Part shown: piece after piece, positions 1 to 8,583 of the stretch
How positions within the stretch are numbered: the stretch's first letter is position 1
How the letters are laid out: each line of letters begins with the position of its first letter
Source of the DNA: an uncultured Lachnospiraceae bacterium
GTDB taxonomy: Bacteria; Bacillota; Clostridia; Lachnospirales; Lachnospiraceae
Assembly (NCBI GenBank): GCA_947385425.1
Contig: CANDKY010000005.1
Span: 1-64,000, forward strand
Direction: 5' to 3'
DNA length: 64,000 nt
The notes under the pieces: model-generated
What the model was told of the DNA's origin: nothing
Seen by the model: the letters and a program-made list of their open reading frames with translations, nothing else
Database searches by the model: none
Program-made: the position numbers and the translations under genes

Positions 1-34
1 TAAATGCTTCCCTTGCGTTTGACAGCATTTTTTT

Positions 35-54
35 CTTAAGTTAATGACATTGGG
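35..54. repeat. End of a dispersed palindromic repeat (family A)
   Basis: The stretch CTTAAGTTAATGACATTGG is the same as the right-hand end of the full palindromic repeats at 27025-27213 and 32086-32297. Only this end is inside the window; the rest either lies upstream of base 1 or has decayed. Confidence 0.6.
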
Positions 55-90
55 TATAAATAGGAATTATAATGGTATTCAATAATGGCA

Positions 91-120
91 TTGTACTTTT
101 GAAAACGGATGTCATATAAT
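91..120 (+). promoter_or_regulatory. Possible sigma-A promoter for the aldo/keto reductase gene
   Basis: TTGTAC (91-96) and TATAAT (115-120) are 18 bases apart and lie 47 bases before the start codon. The -10 box is perfect and the -35 box is weak. Proposed from spacing and match only. Confidence 0.4.
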
Positions 121-166
121 TCAGACAGAAACCAAAACAAAAACAGAAGCTTAGGGAGGTAATGCT

Positions 167-1024
167 ATGGAATATTTAACATTGAACACAGGAGCAAAAA
201 TGCCGCTTGAGGGATTTGGCGTATTCCAGATTCCGGATGCGGCGCAGTGCGGCCAGGTGGTTTATGATGCGATTAAGACAGGATACCGTCTGCTGGATAC
301 GGCAGCAGCTTATGGGAATGAGGAAGCGGTCGGCAAAGGTGTTGCAAGGGCAATTGCCGATGGGTTGGCTGTCAGGGAAGAACTTTTCATCACAACAAAG
401 GTATGGGTTAATGATATGGGGAGCGAAGATGCTGCGTATGGGGCAGTTAAAACTTCTCTTAGGAAACTGGCTATGGATTATGTGGATCTGATTCTGCTGC
501 ATCAGCCGATGGGCGATTACTTTGCCGCTTACCGCGGAATTATCAGGGCTTATAAAGAGGGTTTGGCAAAGGCAGTCGGCGTGGCGAATTTTTATCCTGC
601 TGTTCTTGCCAATCTTTGTGAGCATGCTGCGGTGATTCCGGCGGTCAATCAGGTGGAACTGCATCCCTTCTTTGCGCAGGAGGCAGCCATTAAAAATATG
701 AAAGCTTACGGTGTGATCCCGCAGGCATGGGGGCCGCTTGCAGAGGGGAAGCACGGCATCTTCACCGATCCTGAGCTTACCGGGATTGGCAGAAAATATG
801 GTAAGAGTGCGGCACAGGTAGTCCTGCGTTGGAATGCGCAGCGTGGCGTATCGATCATCCCGAAATCTGTCCATGTTGAGAGAATGGAACAAAATATTGA
901 TATTTGGGATTTTGTTCTCACGGAGGAAGAAATGAAAAAGATTGCTATGAAAGATTTGGGACACAGTGAGATCGTCAATCATGATGATCCGGCATTTGTA
1001 AAATATATATTAAAGCTGCATTGA
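167..1024 (+). CDS. Aldo/keto reductase
   Basis: A cytoplasmic NAD(P)H-dependent carbonyl reductase of the aldo/keto reductase superfamily, at 285 residues close to the usual (beta/alpha)8 barrel length. The catalytic tetrad can be followed: Asp and Tyr in LLDTAAAYGNE, Lys in ITTKVW, His in LILLHQP. The later NAD(P)-binding IIPKSVHVERMEQN region is intact. It resembles the 2,5-diketo-gluconate reductase/YvgN type, but the substrate cannot be told. The start is set by GGGAGG about eight bases before ATG. The following NTF2-like gene is 78 bases downstream on the same strand, so the two may be cotranscribed. Confidence 0.92.
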   Translation: MEYLTLNTGAKMPLEGFGVFQIPDAAQCGQVVYDAIKTGYRLLDTAAAYGNEEAVGKGVARAIADGLAVREELFITTKVWVNDMGSEDAAYGAVKTSLRKLAMDYVDLILLHQPMGDYFAAYRGIIRAYKEGLAKAVGVANFYPAVLANLCEHAAVIPAVNQVELHPFFAQEAAIKNMKAYGVIPQAWGPLAEGKHGIFTDPELTGIGRKYGKSAAQVVLRWNAQRGVSIIPKSVHVERMEQNIDIWDFVLTEEEMKKIAMKDLGHSEIVNHDDPAFVKYILKLH

Positions 1025-1102
1025 TTGCCGGATAAGGGCATTGCCCTGGCGGTAATAGTATTGGGAGGACGGATGTGAGGCATAAATAGGGAGGGAACTA
1101 TA

Positions 1103-1465
1103 ATGAAGGATAAGATTATTGAGCAGTCACAGATATTTTGGAAAGCGTTAGAAAGGGCAGATTCCGAAGGCATGCGGTTGGTCAGTGATCCGGGATGCTG
1201 GTTTGTACATATCGGTATGAGCTGCGGCCTGGACGAAGAGATGGAGGCTTTTGATAAAAAGCTTTTCCAGCCCGTTAAAATTGAGATCCATGGGCAGGAA
1301 GTCAGGGAATGGGGGGATACGGCTATCTGTATGACGGATGTAGATTACAGCCTGCTTTTGGACGGCGAAGAGACAACCCATCATTTCATGGTTACAGAGG
1401 TTTATCAAAACCGGGGCGGTGGATGGAAACTGATTCAATTTACATTTACCGCGCTGGTGAATTAA
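1103..1465 (+). CDS. NTF2-like / SnoaL-type small protein
   Basis: A 120-residue protein with the alternating helix-sheet pattern of the NTF2-like (SnoaL/DUF4440) fold: an N-terminal helix, then strands such as IEIHGQEVREWGDTAI and the closing GGGWKLIQFTFTALV strand. Members are small enzymes or ligand-binding proteins. There is no signal peptide, and no catalytic residue can be named safely. The start ATG has GGGAGG upstream. It follows the aldo/keto reductase and may share its transcript. Function unknown. Confidence 0.7.
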   Translation: MKDKIIEQSQIFWKALERADSEGMRLVSDPGCWFVHIGMSCGLDEEMEAFDKKLFQPVKIEIHGQEVREWGDTAICMTDVDYSLLLDGEETTHHFMVTEVYQNRGGGWKLIQFTFTALVN

Positions 1466-1632
1466 TAGAAATCCAGTAAAACAGTGGAAATAATTTAAGA
1501 AAAGTGTCTTGAGTAAGCAGGCGGCAGAATTATCTGCTGCTTGTTTCATATAATTAGGAGCCTTAAAGAAATAACATGATAAGATTGCACAGAATTTTTC
1601 TTTAAGGATCCTTACTATGAGGGAGAACATAA

Positions 1633-2403
1633 ATGGTTTTTTATTTTACAGGTACAGGAAACAGCCTGTATGCAGCTAAGTATCTGGATGAGGAACGGAT
1701 CAGCATACCCCAGGCAATACGACGGGAAAATCCGGTGTTTCGGGCAGAATCCATAGGTGTCGTCTGCCCGGTATACGGGCATGAGATGCCGTCTATGGTA
1801 AAGGATTTTCTGAGGAAAGCGGAATTCCGTACCGGATATTTTTATCTGATCCTTACTTATGGGCGGATACACGGCGGCGCGGCGGAACTGGCAGAGAGTT
1901 TTCTGGGCAGCTGCGGAAAAAAAGCGGATTATATCAATACAATTATGATGGTGGATAATTTCCTGCCTGGATTTGATATGAATGAACAGATTGCCATTAA
2001 TCCGGAGAAACGGGTGGAAAAACATATGGTATCAATCAAGATGGATATTGACGGGAGGAAACGTTATAAGCAGCCGGTGTCAGAGGAAGACCGGGACTGG
2101 CATCAGGCATTCCTTGACAGAACGGCAGGCACACTGGTAAAAAAGCCGCTTTACTATGTAACAGACGAGTGTATCGGATGTGAAATCTGTACCCGGGTCT
2201 GTCCGGCAGGATGTATCCGTCTGGAAGGGCGGAAAGCAGTGAATACGGAGGAAAACTGCCAGATGTGTATGGCGTGCATCCATCATTGCCCGGAAAAGGC
2301 CATTAAGCTTACAATACCTGAAAAAAATCCGGATGCCCGGTATCATAATGAATATATAAGTTTGACGGAGATTGTGGAGGCAAATAACCAAAGAACGGAA
2401 TAA
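1633..2403 (+). CDS. EFR1-type flavodoxin/ferredoxin electron carrier
   Basis: A 256-residue redox protein made of an N-terminal flavodoxin-like half and a C-terminal bacterial ferredoxin half. The FMN phosphate-binding loop is the opening FYFTGTGNSLYAAKYL. Two 4Fe-4S motifs follow: CIGCEICTRVCPAGC and CQMCMACIHHCPEKA. Anaerobic Clostridia commonly carry this EFR1 family for low-potential electron transfer; the partner enzyme is unknown. The gene stands alone, between an NTF2-like gene and a divergent-looking regulatory region for the downstream MarR gene. Confidence 0.9.
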   Translation: MVFYFTGTGNSLYAAKYLDEERISIPQAIRRENPVFRAESIGVVCPVYGHEMPSMVKDFLRKAEFRTGYFYLILTYGRIHGGAAELAESFLGSCGKKADYINTIMMVDNFLPGFDMNEQIAINPEKRVEKHMVSIKMDIDGRKRYKQPVSEEDRDWHQAFLDRTAGTLVKKPLYYVTDECIGCEICTRVCPAGCIRLEGRKAVNTEENCQMCMACIHHCPEKAIKLTIPEKNPDARYHNEYISLTEIVEANNQRTE

Positions 2404-2405
2404 AT

Positions 2406-2438
2406 AATTTGACCTTCAAATTAGAACCATGGTATACT
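2406..2438 (+). promoter_or_regulatory. Promoter with a FabT-like operator over its -35 box
   Basis: AATTTGACCTTCAAATT (2406-2422) is a perfect 7-3-7 inverted repeat. It contains the presumed -35 TTGACC (2409-2414); TATACT (2433-2438) follows at 18 bases. The palindrome matches the known FabT operator pattern (TTTGA-N3-TCAAA). It lies 82 bases before a gene for a FabT-like MarR protein, so autorepression is the natural reading. Confidence 0.7.
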
Positions 2439-2503
2439 GTTCTCTGTAAACAGTTCCATACATCAGGAGGGGTATAAGAAGAAGGGTAACGGAGAGTGGT
2501 GCC

Positions 2504-2956
2504 GTGGAGATAGAACAGAGGCTGAATGAAGTGCTTGTGAAGCTGTTCCGTTTGGTTAACAGCATTGAGGAACAGGCAGTAAAGACAGAAGAGTATAAGA
2601 ATATTACAACAAATGACATGCATGTGATCGAAGCGATTGGCATAGGAAGCCCCAAAAATATGACGGCAGTGGCCAAAAGGCTCGGGGTTACTACGGGAAC
2701 TCTGACAATAGCGGTAAACGGCCTGGTGAAAAGGGGATTTGTAGAGCGGGTAAGGAGCGAAGAGGACAGGCGTGTCGTTTTGGTATCTTTATCGGAAAAA
2801 GGGAAAGAGGTATTTGCGCACCATCAGAAGTTTCATGAAGAGATGATAGAGGCAGTGGTATCCCGGTTGGATGAAGGGGAAAAGGGGGTACTGGAAAAGG
2901 CGTTAAAAAACCTGAATGACTTTTTTTCGGAGAAAAGCGGAAAAAGGCTGCGGTGA
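2504..2956 (+). CDS. MarR-family regulator resembling FabT
   Basis: A 150-residue winged-helix MarR protein that binds DNA as a dimer. The recognition region MTAVAKRLGVTTGTLTIAVNGL is followed by the wing VERVRSEEDRRVVLVSLSEKG. Overall it resembles streptococcal FabT, the fatty-acid synthesis repressor that responds to acyl-ACP, including the NDMHVIEAIG helix. The translation start is GTG. The palindrome at 2406-2422 supports the FabT-like reading. However, no fab genes are present; an M3 peptidase gene comes next. It may act on a fab operon elsewhere or control a local function. Confidence 0.85.
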   Translation: MEIEQRLNEVLVKLFRLVNSIEEQAVKTEEYKNITTNDMHVIEAIGIGSPKNMTAVAKRLGVTTGTLTIAVNGLVKRGFVERVRSEEDRRVVLVSLSEKGKEVFAHHQKFHEEMIEAVVSRLDEGEKGVLEKALKNLNDFFSEKSGKRLR

Positions 2957-3000
2957 AGCTGGTGTAAGCGGAAAATATTTAAAGAAAGGGATGTATAAGC

Positions 3001-4689
3001 ATGGCTGAAATGATGAAATTCAAAGATCTGCCGTATGAAAGGGCAGTGTATGAGGAGGCGGAGAAGGAGTACCATAAGGTTATGGAGGAATTCAAGGCGG
3101 CAAAAAGCGGGGAGGAACAATTCGGGGTGCATAAAAAATATTATGCCCTGCGCAATAAGATCAATACGATGCTAACGATTGCCCGTATCCGTTACGACAT
3201 CGATACTGCGGATGAGTTTTACAGCAAAGAAAATGAATACTATGATGAGATAGAACCGAAACTGGCAAATCTGGAAGTAGAGTATAAAAAGGCATTGTAC
3301 GGTTCACCGTACAGGGAATATCTGGAAGGGAAGATCGGAAAAGTTGCATTTAAAAATATGGAATTGGAAATGAAATCTTTTGATGAAAAACTGATTCCCC
3401 TTATGCAGGAAGAAAATGCCCTGAAAACGAAATATGATAAGATTATTGCCGGAGCGAAGATAGAGTGGGAAGGGGAGACTTTGAACCTTTCCCTGTTAAG
3501 GCCTTACCTGACAAGCAATGACAGGGATGTCAGAAGAAAAGCATACGAAAAGTACAGTGCGTTTTTTGCATCCTGGTCGGAGGAGCTGGACGGGATATAT
3601 GACAGCCTGGTAAAGAACCGGACTGAGCAGGCGAAGCAGATGGGCTATAAAAACTATATTGAACTTGGCTATTACCGGATGAACCGTAATTGCTATGACC
3701 AGGCTATGGTGGAAAACTACCGGAGACAGGTGAAGGAATATTTTGTGCCGTTTGCAGAGAAGATGCATGACAGGAGGCGGCAGAGGCTGGGGCTTGATAA
3801 ATTGTCCTATATTGATGAAAGCGTGTATTTCCTGAACGGCAATCCGGCCCCCACCGGGACACCGGAAGAGATTATGCAGGCCGGGCAGAAGATGTATTCG
3901 GAAATGTCCGCGGAGACGAAAGAATTTTTTGATTTTATGACGGAGAATGAGCTTTTTGACGTATTGGGCAGAAAGACAAAAAAAGCAGGCGGGTATATGA
4001 CTTCGCTGCCCGAATACGGAGCGCCGTTTATTTTTGCAAATTTTAACGGGACAAGCGGGGATGTGGATGTGATCACCCATGAGTGCGGCCATGCTTTCCA
4101 GGGCTATCTGGCGGCGAAGGATCCGATACAGGAACATTGGGATATTACGATGGAAACGGCGGAGATCCATTCCATGTCTATGGAATTTTTCACAGGGAAG
4201 TGGTTTGAATTGTTTTTCGGTGATCGCGCCGGGGATTATAAAGTGATGCAGTTGGAGGACGCGGCTATTTTCATCCCTTATGGCTGTATGGTGGATGAAT
4301 TCCAGCATATCGTCTATGCCAACCCGGAACTGACGCCGGAGGAGAGAAAACAGGAATGGATGAAACTGGAAAAAGTCTATCGTCCCCATATGGATTATGA
4401 GGAGGATGCATTCTTCGGAAAAGGCGGCTTCTGGCAGAAACAGCACCATATTTACCGTTATCCTTTCTATTATATTGATTACTGCCTGGCACAGACATGC
4501 GCTTTTGAGTATAAGGTGATGATGGACGAAGATTATGAGAAAGCATGGCAGAGTTACCTGAAGCTCTGCAGGCTGTCTGCATCAGGGTTCTTTACCGATA
4601 TGCTCAAAGAAGTGGGATTGGAAAGCCCGTTTGAAGACGGCTGTGTAGAGAAAATCGTTAAGAAGCTCGAGGAAAAGACGGCTGTGTAG
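3001..4689 (+). CDS. M3 family oligoendopeptidase (PepF-like zinc peptidase)
   Basis: A 562-residue cytoplasmic zinc metallopeptidase that degrades short peptides. The HECGH zinc motif is at residues 360-364, within VDVITHECGHAFQGYLA; the third ligand is probably the Glu in the following METAEIHSMSMEFF. The long helical N-terminal half and aromatic C-terminal region fit the M3B shape. A good AAAGAAAGG-type ribosome site precedes the ATG. It lies 44 bases after the MarR gene and may be read from the same promoter, then ends at a bidirectional terminator. Confidence 0.93.
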   Translation: MAEMMKFKDLPYERAVYEEAEKEYHKVMEEFKAAKSGEEQFGVHKKYYALRNKINTMLTIARIRYDIDTADEFYSKENEYYDEIEPKLANLEVEYKKALYGSPYREYLEGKIGKVAFKNMELEMKSFDEKLIPLMQEENALKTKYDKIIAGAKIEWEGETLNLSLLRPYLTSNDRDVRRKAYEKYSAFFASWSEELDGIYDSLVKNRTEQAKQMGYKNYIELGYYRMNRNCYDQAMVENYRRQVKEYFVPFAEKMHDRRRQRLGLDKLSYIDESVYFLNGNPAPTGTPEEIMQAGQKMYSEMSAETKEFFDFMTENELFDVLGRKTKKAGGYMTSLPEYGAPFIFANFNGTSGDVDVITHECGHAFQGYLAAKDPIQEHWDITMETAEIHSMSMEFFTGKWFELFFGDRAGDYKVMQLEDAAIFIPYGCMVDEFQHIVYANPELTPEERKQEWMKLEKVYRPHMDYEEDAFFGKGGFWQKQHHIYRYPFYYIDYCLAQTCAFEYKVMMDEDYEKAWQSYLKLCRLSASGFFTDMLKEVGLESPFEDGCVEKIVKKLEEKTAV

Positions 4690-4711
4690 TAATTGATACT
4701 ATAGAAGAAAG

Positions 4712-4745
4712 ACGGGTAAAAGGTTTAACTTTTACCCGTTTTTCT
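4712..4745. terminator. Bidirectional rho-independent terminator
   Basis: ACGGGTAAAA (4712-4721) pairs perfectly with TTTTACCCGT (4730-4739) around an eight-base loop, followed by T-rich sequence. It sits between the convergent M3 peptidase and DUF885 genes and can serve both. Confidence 0.85.
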
Positions 4746-4750
4746 TGTTT

Positions 4751-6628
4751 TTATGCTTCCGCTGATTTATAAACGGTATTATTGTATTCTTTTAGCTGCA
4801 GCCCTAAATTTGTAAAATCTGCCGGGCCGTTTTCCAGATAGAATTTGTGGAAATTGTAATCACTGTAGGCATCTCCCCAGAGTTCACGGGCTTCTTTTTT
4901 CAGGTTCAGGATTTCCAGGTATCCAAGATAATATTTTAAATAGTTAGTCGGTTCTTCTACGATATATTCATAGATAGAGCGGGTGGTGGACGGGGTGGAA
5001 ATACCCACGGAAGAGAGCATTTTATGTATCTGGCTGTACCCGGCTCCTTCGTAATGGATAGCAATATCTACAAGGGAATACAGGCAAAGCTGGATCTGTC
5101 GGTCCAGTTTGTATATTTCATACAAAGTCTCTGCCTCCGGCATCTGTGCCTTCATAAGAGACTTGGCATAGTCATAGGCTTCCAGTTCCACATACATGGC
5201 CCATCCTTCTACGTAGCCTCCAAAGTTGAGCAGGGAGCGGATCGGATCTACGCCCGTTTTCTGAAAGTAAAGCTGGCTGTATACCGTTTGATATAAATGG
5301 CCGGGATAACCTTCATGGGCCAGCGTGGTGTAAAGTTCTACACCGTCCGGGTTATTTTTACGGTTAATGTAAATGACATTTTCGTGGATGTCATCCAGGG
5401 GCGGCGTCAGGTAAAAGGCAGGGCTGCAATATTCCTCCAGGTTCTCGGATATGGATTTTATTGTGCAGACAGGCATTTCCCCGCCGGTTACTTCTGTCAG
5501 GGCGGGAAACTGATTGGCCATTGTCTGTTGGAGGTTTTTTAACATATCCGCCGGTTTATTGCAGGCAAAAGCACCGGATGCTGAGTCAGGCAATGCGATA
5601 ATGCCGGGGTTTTTCTGCAAAAGGGCGCTTAGGGACTCCAGGTTGGTGTTGAGATCATGGAACAACATAATTTTAATATCCGCTATATCGCGGTAAGAGC
5701 CGGTGTTGGAGCGTATCAGGTACAGATAATAATCTTTGCCTTCCGGATAGTGGGCAAGGCCGTTTTCATTCGTCCCGCTGCCTTTCAAAAGTAAAAGTTC
5801 ATCTCCCATTTTCTGATAGGCAGGAAGCATTACGGTGGTCAGGAGGCGGGAGTTTTCGGATATGTAACCGTTTTTTTCCTCCTCTGAGATAATGCCTTCT
5901 TCCAAGAGACCGTTAAGGCGTTCTTCAAAAGTAGTATTTAGAAAATGGGTTTCCGATTCCACAAGAGAAGCGTCCATAATGGTATCGCACTGCTGTATGA
6001 CCTTGTCTACGGAATAGTCAGGCATGAAAAGCCCTTGGGCAGACTGGTCTTTCAGATAGTCTGCAATTCCCTCAAAATAAGAGTCGGTCTGATCCAGCAA
6101 AGCCAGATAGTCTTCAACATCCTGTTTCGTCCGGAAAGTATATTCCGCCAGCAGGATAGGGAGCTGCGATTGTGTGCCGGAGGATGGAGAGAGGGGGTTT
6201 GAGTAATAATATAATTCCATTCCGTCCTTCTCATTTTCCAGGTAAGGCAGCAGCAGACGGTAGGTATAGGCATCTTTGCCATTGAGCTTTTTCTCATGCA
6301 GGCTGTGAAGAAATTCCAGGGAGCCGGCCAGTTCGCTGCAGGAATTATCTTTCCGTTCCCGGGAATAGGAGGGAAGGACAGGGGTATAGGAACCCAAACC
6401 ATAATTGGCTGGGAAGGCGATATTATAATGCATGTTCAGCGTGTTGGCGGACAATTCCGAAATAAAAAAATCACTGCAGAAATCCTGAAAGGCCCTGCTG
6501 TCCCTTCCGGCAAAAAAGAAAACAGCGCCGGAGAGAAGGATAAAGGAGAAAGCGGCGCACAAAGTAACCGTGCGTTTATTGGAATTGGAATTAGAAAAGG
6601 GAAAACTGGGAAATTTTATTTTTTTCAA
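4751..6628 (-). CDS. DUF885-family membrane-anchored peptidase-like protein
   Basis: A 625-residue protein with an N-terminal transmembrane or signal-anchor segment (residues about 19-40, TVTLCAAFSFILLSGAVFFF), so the rest should be outside the membrane. HEGYPGH at residues 438-444 is the hallmark of the DUF885 family, which is thought to form a gluzincin-like zinc site. Related proteins are annotated as bacterial dipeptidyl or carboxypeptidases. It lies convergent with the M3 peptidase and shares its terminator. The preceding 5-prime region on this strand is AT-rich. Substrate unknown. Confidence 0.85.
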   Translation of the reverse strand: MKKIKFPSFPFSNSNSNKRTVTLCAAFSFILLSGAVFFFAGRDSRAFQDFCSDFFISELSANTLNMHYNIAFPANYGLGSYTPVLPSYSRERKDNSCSELAGSLEFLHSLHEKKLNGKDAYTYRLLLPYLENEKDGMELYYYSNPLSPSSGTQSQLPILLAEYTFRTKQDVEDYLALLDQTDSYFEGIADYLKDQSAQGLFMPDYSVDKVIQQCDTIMDASLVESETHFLNTTFEERLNGLLEEGIISEEEKNGYISENSRLLTTVMLPAYQKMGDELLLLKGSGTNENGLAHYPEGKDYYLYLIRSNTGSYRDIADIKIMLFHDLNTNLESLSALLQKNPGIIALPDSASGAFACNKPADMLKNLQQTMANQFPALTEVTGGEMPVCTIKSISENLEEYCSPAFYLTPPLDDIHENVIYINRKNNPDGVELYTTLAHEGYPGHLYQTVYSQLYFQKTGVDPIRSLLNFGGYVEGWAMYVELEAYDYAKSLMKAQMPEAETLYEIYKLDRQIQLCLYSLVDIAIHYEGAGYSQIHKMLSSVGISTPSTTRSIYEYIVEEPTNYLKYYLGYLEILNLKKEARELWGDAYSDYNFHKFYLENGPADFTNLGLQLKEYNNTVYKSAEA

Positions 6629-6959
6629 TAGATTTACCCTAGGCTGTTTCTTTCAATATATGAACCGGACGGGGGAAAAATGACAGCAGACCCAAATCAG
6701 TGCCCACAGGAAACACTTGCTGCTCCCGGTTTTGTTCAATTCAGGAGGTGCAGTGGTCTGCATTGAGTGGATTTGGCCGAAAAATGGGGGAGAAGTGGTA
6801 AGGAACTGTCGCAAAATAATATGTATATCTTGCTTGTCTAAATTTGTATAGGCGTCGTTGTCATCAGTTAAAGCGGCTGCATCGCGTCATATTGCGGGAA
6901 TGAATTTTAAGACACGCTCTGGATCCGGAATACTCAGCCCGGAATTAAAAATAATTAGA
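6629..6959. other. Intergenic gap with a family-B repeat end
   Basis: No gene is convincing here. One 61-codon reading frame (6858-7043) has no ribosome site and no recognisable sequence. TAAGGAACTGTCGCAAAATAA (near 6789-6809) matches the inverted end of the repeat at 37516-37677. The rest shows nothing else I can name. Confidence 0.5.
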
Positions 6960-6988
6960 TTTACATTACAGCAGAAAGAGGATATACT
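6960..6988 (+). promoter_or_regulatory. Sigma-A promoter of the HtrA-like gene
   Basis: TTTACA (6960-6965) and TATACT (6983-6988) are spaced by 17 bases and lie 52 bases before the start codon at 7040. Confidence 0.6.
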
Positions 6989-7039
6989 AAAAGGAACTGG
7001 GAGAAGGTTTTTGAAGAAAATGGGGCAGGGAAACTATTT

Positions 7040-8395
7040 ATGAATGACTTGAAGCGGGATAACAGAGAAGAGCAGGAGAATGAACCGCAGAAAGCAGGTT
7101 CGGATTTCATTACGGAGAGGATAAAACAGCGCCCGGTGAATAAGGTGAAGCTGCTGCGGAAGACTTTGATTACAGCGGCTATGGCAGTGATTTTTTCTCT
7201 GGTAGCATGTCTTACATTTTTGATTTTAGAGCCGGTAATCAGCAATTGGCTGTATCCGAAAGAGGAGCCGGAACCGATTACTTTTCCGGCAGAAACAGAG
7301 GAAATGCTGCCGGAGGATATGATTGTGGATGATTCCCAGATGGAGGAACCGGCGCCGCCTGTGGAGGTTAAGCTGGAGGATGAGCAGATTGCCCGGGTAT
7401 TGGACAGCATCGTGTTGGATATTGATGATTATTCTTCTATGTATGGATTAATGGCCAAGGTGGCTGAAGAGGCAGGGAAATCGTTGGTAACGGTAACCGG
7501 TTCGGTATCAGATGTAGATTGGTTTAACGATACCTATGAGAAGAAGAACCAGACATCGGGGATCATTGTGGCGAAGACGGAACGGGAGATTTTGATCCTT
7601 GTAAATTATGAAAAGATCATCGACGCGGAAAATATTATGGTGACTTTTTTCAGGGGAAGCCAGGCACAGGCGCAGATGAAGAAAAAGGATGTAAATACAA
7701 AACTTGCCATCCTCTCTGTGTTATTGGAAGAGTTGGACGAGGATGCGGCAGAGATGCTGTCTGCGGCGGATTTGACCGCAACTTCCAGCAGCCGGACGAT
7801 TATCGGGAATCCGGTTATTGCAATCGGAAGCCCTCTGGGAAACGGCGACTCCGTATGTTACGGGATACTTACTTCCAACAGCAATCTTTTGAACGCGGTA
7901 GATGCTTATTATAAAATACTTACCACGGATATATACGGAAGCCAGAAGGCTTCGGGGGTATTAATCAATGTAAGGGGGCAGGTGCTGGGAATCATTGACA
8001 ATTCGCACAACAGTGAGGATATGCAGAATTTGGTGTCCGCACTGGGGATTACCGAACTGCGGCGGGTGATTGAAAGGATGAGCAATGAGCGTGATCAGGC
8101 TTATCTGGGAATCCATGCAATGGACGTGACTTCCGAGGCAAATGAAAACCTGGGTGTTCCTTTTGGGGCATATATTACGGAAATAGAGATGGATTCCCCG
8201 GCAATGGCGGCAGGTATCCAAAGCGGAGATATCATAACGGAGATAAATGGGGAGAAAATCGGTGTGTATTGGGATTTTATCAACACCATGGCTGATTTGA
8301 AACCGGAGGATACGGTTTCTATCATACTGATGCGGCAGGGGCCGGAGGAGTATGTGCAAATGGAAGTGGAGGTTACTTTGGGGATTTTGGAGTAA
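7040..8395 (+). CDS. HtrA-like trypsin-fold protein with PDZ domain, probably catalytically dead
   Basis: A 451-residue protein with a cytoplasmic basic N-terminus, one transmembrane helix (about residues 43-68), an acidic proline-rich linker, a trypsin-like domain and a C-terminal PDZ domain (YLGIHAMDV through MAAGIQSGDIITEINGE). This is the DegP/HtrA (S1C) architecture. The positions where HtrA proteins carry the triad look replaced: the His region reads LVNYEKI, the Asp region DVNTKLAIL, and the usual GNSGG Ser region GSQKASGVL. The other fold landmarks, such as NPVIAIGSPLGN, remain. It is probably a surface-exposed sensor or binding protein rather than a protease. Confidence 0.85.
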   Translation: MNDLKRDNREEQENEPQKAGSDFITERIKQRPVNKVKLLRKTLITAAMAVIFSLVACLTFLILEPVISNWLYPKEEPEPITFPAETEEMLPEDMIVDDSQMEEPAPPVEVKLEDEQIARVLDSIVLDIDDYSSMYGLMAKVAEEAGKSLVTVTGSVSDVDWFNDTYEKKNQTSGIIVAKTEREILILVNYEKIIDAENIMVTFFRGSQAQAQMKKKDVNTKLAILSVLLEELDEDAAEMLSAADLTATSSSRTIIGNPVIAIGSPLGNGDSVCYGILTSNSNLLNAVDAYYKILTTDIYGSQKASGVLINVRGQVLGIIDNSHNSEDMQNLVSALGITELRRVIERMSNERDQAYLGIHAMDVTSEANENLGVPFGAYITEIEMDSPAMAAGIQSGDIITEINGEKIGVYWDFINTMADLKPEDTVSIILMRQGPEEYVQMEVEVTLGILE

Positions 8396-8428
8396 GCCCA
8401 AACCGGGAAGAACCAGAAGTGGAAAGCC

Positions 8429-8544
8429 GGAGCCGGGAAAGCCGGAATTGAAGAAGTGGAACCGGAAAAGCAGGAATTAGGGAAATGGAACCGGGAAAGC
8501 CGGAATTAGGGAAATGGAACTGGGAAAGCTGGAATTGTGATAAC
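8429..8544. repeat. Four tandem 29-bp repeats
   Basis: Units start at 8429, 8458, 8487 and 8516, each a variant of GGAACCGGGAAAGCCGGAAT followed by TAGGGAAAT. More degenerate copies flank them on both sides, filling the gap between the HtrA-like gene and yhaM. The array stays open in several frames, which makes the downstream frame look longer than the real gene. Confidence 0.85.
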
Positions 8545-8583
8545 CAGAATTGGAAAGTGAGAATTGGAATAGGAGGCCAGACT

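Noticed and set aside
176..982. Long minus-strand frame across the aldo/keto reductase gene
   Set aside because: It is antisense to a clear gene, has no ribosome site and shows no recognisable protein pattern.
3496..4449. 317-codon minus-strand frame inside the M3 peptidase gene
   Set aside because: Antisense frame with low-complexity residue usage; the sense frame has the HECGH motif and full family length.
6858..7043. 61-codon frame before the HtrA-like gene
   Set aside because: No ribosome site and no similarity; overlaps the promoter of the next gene.
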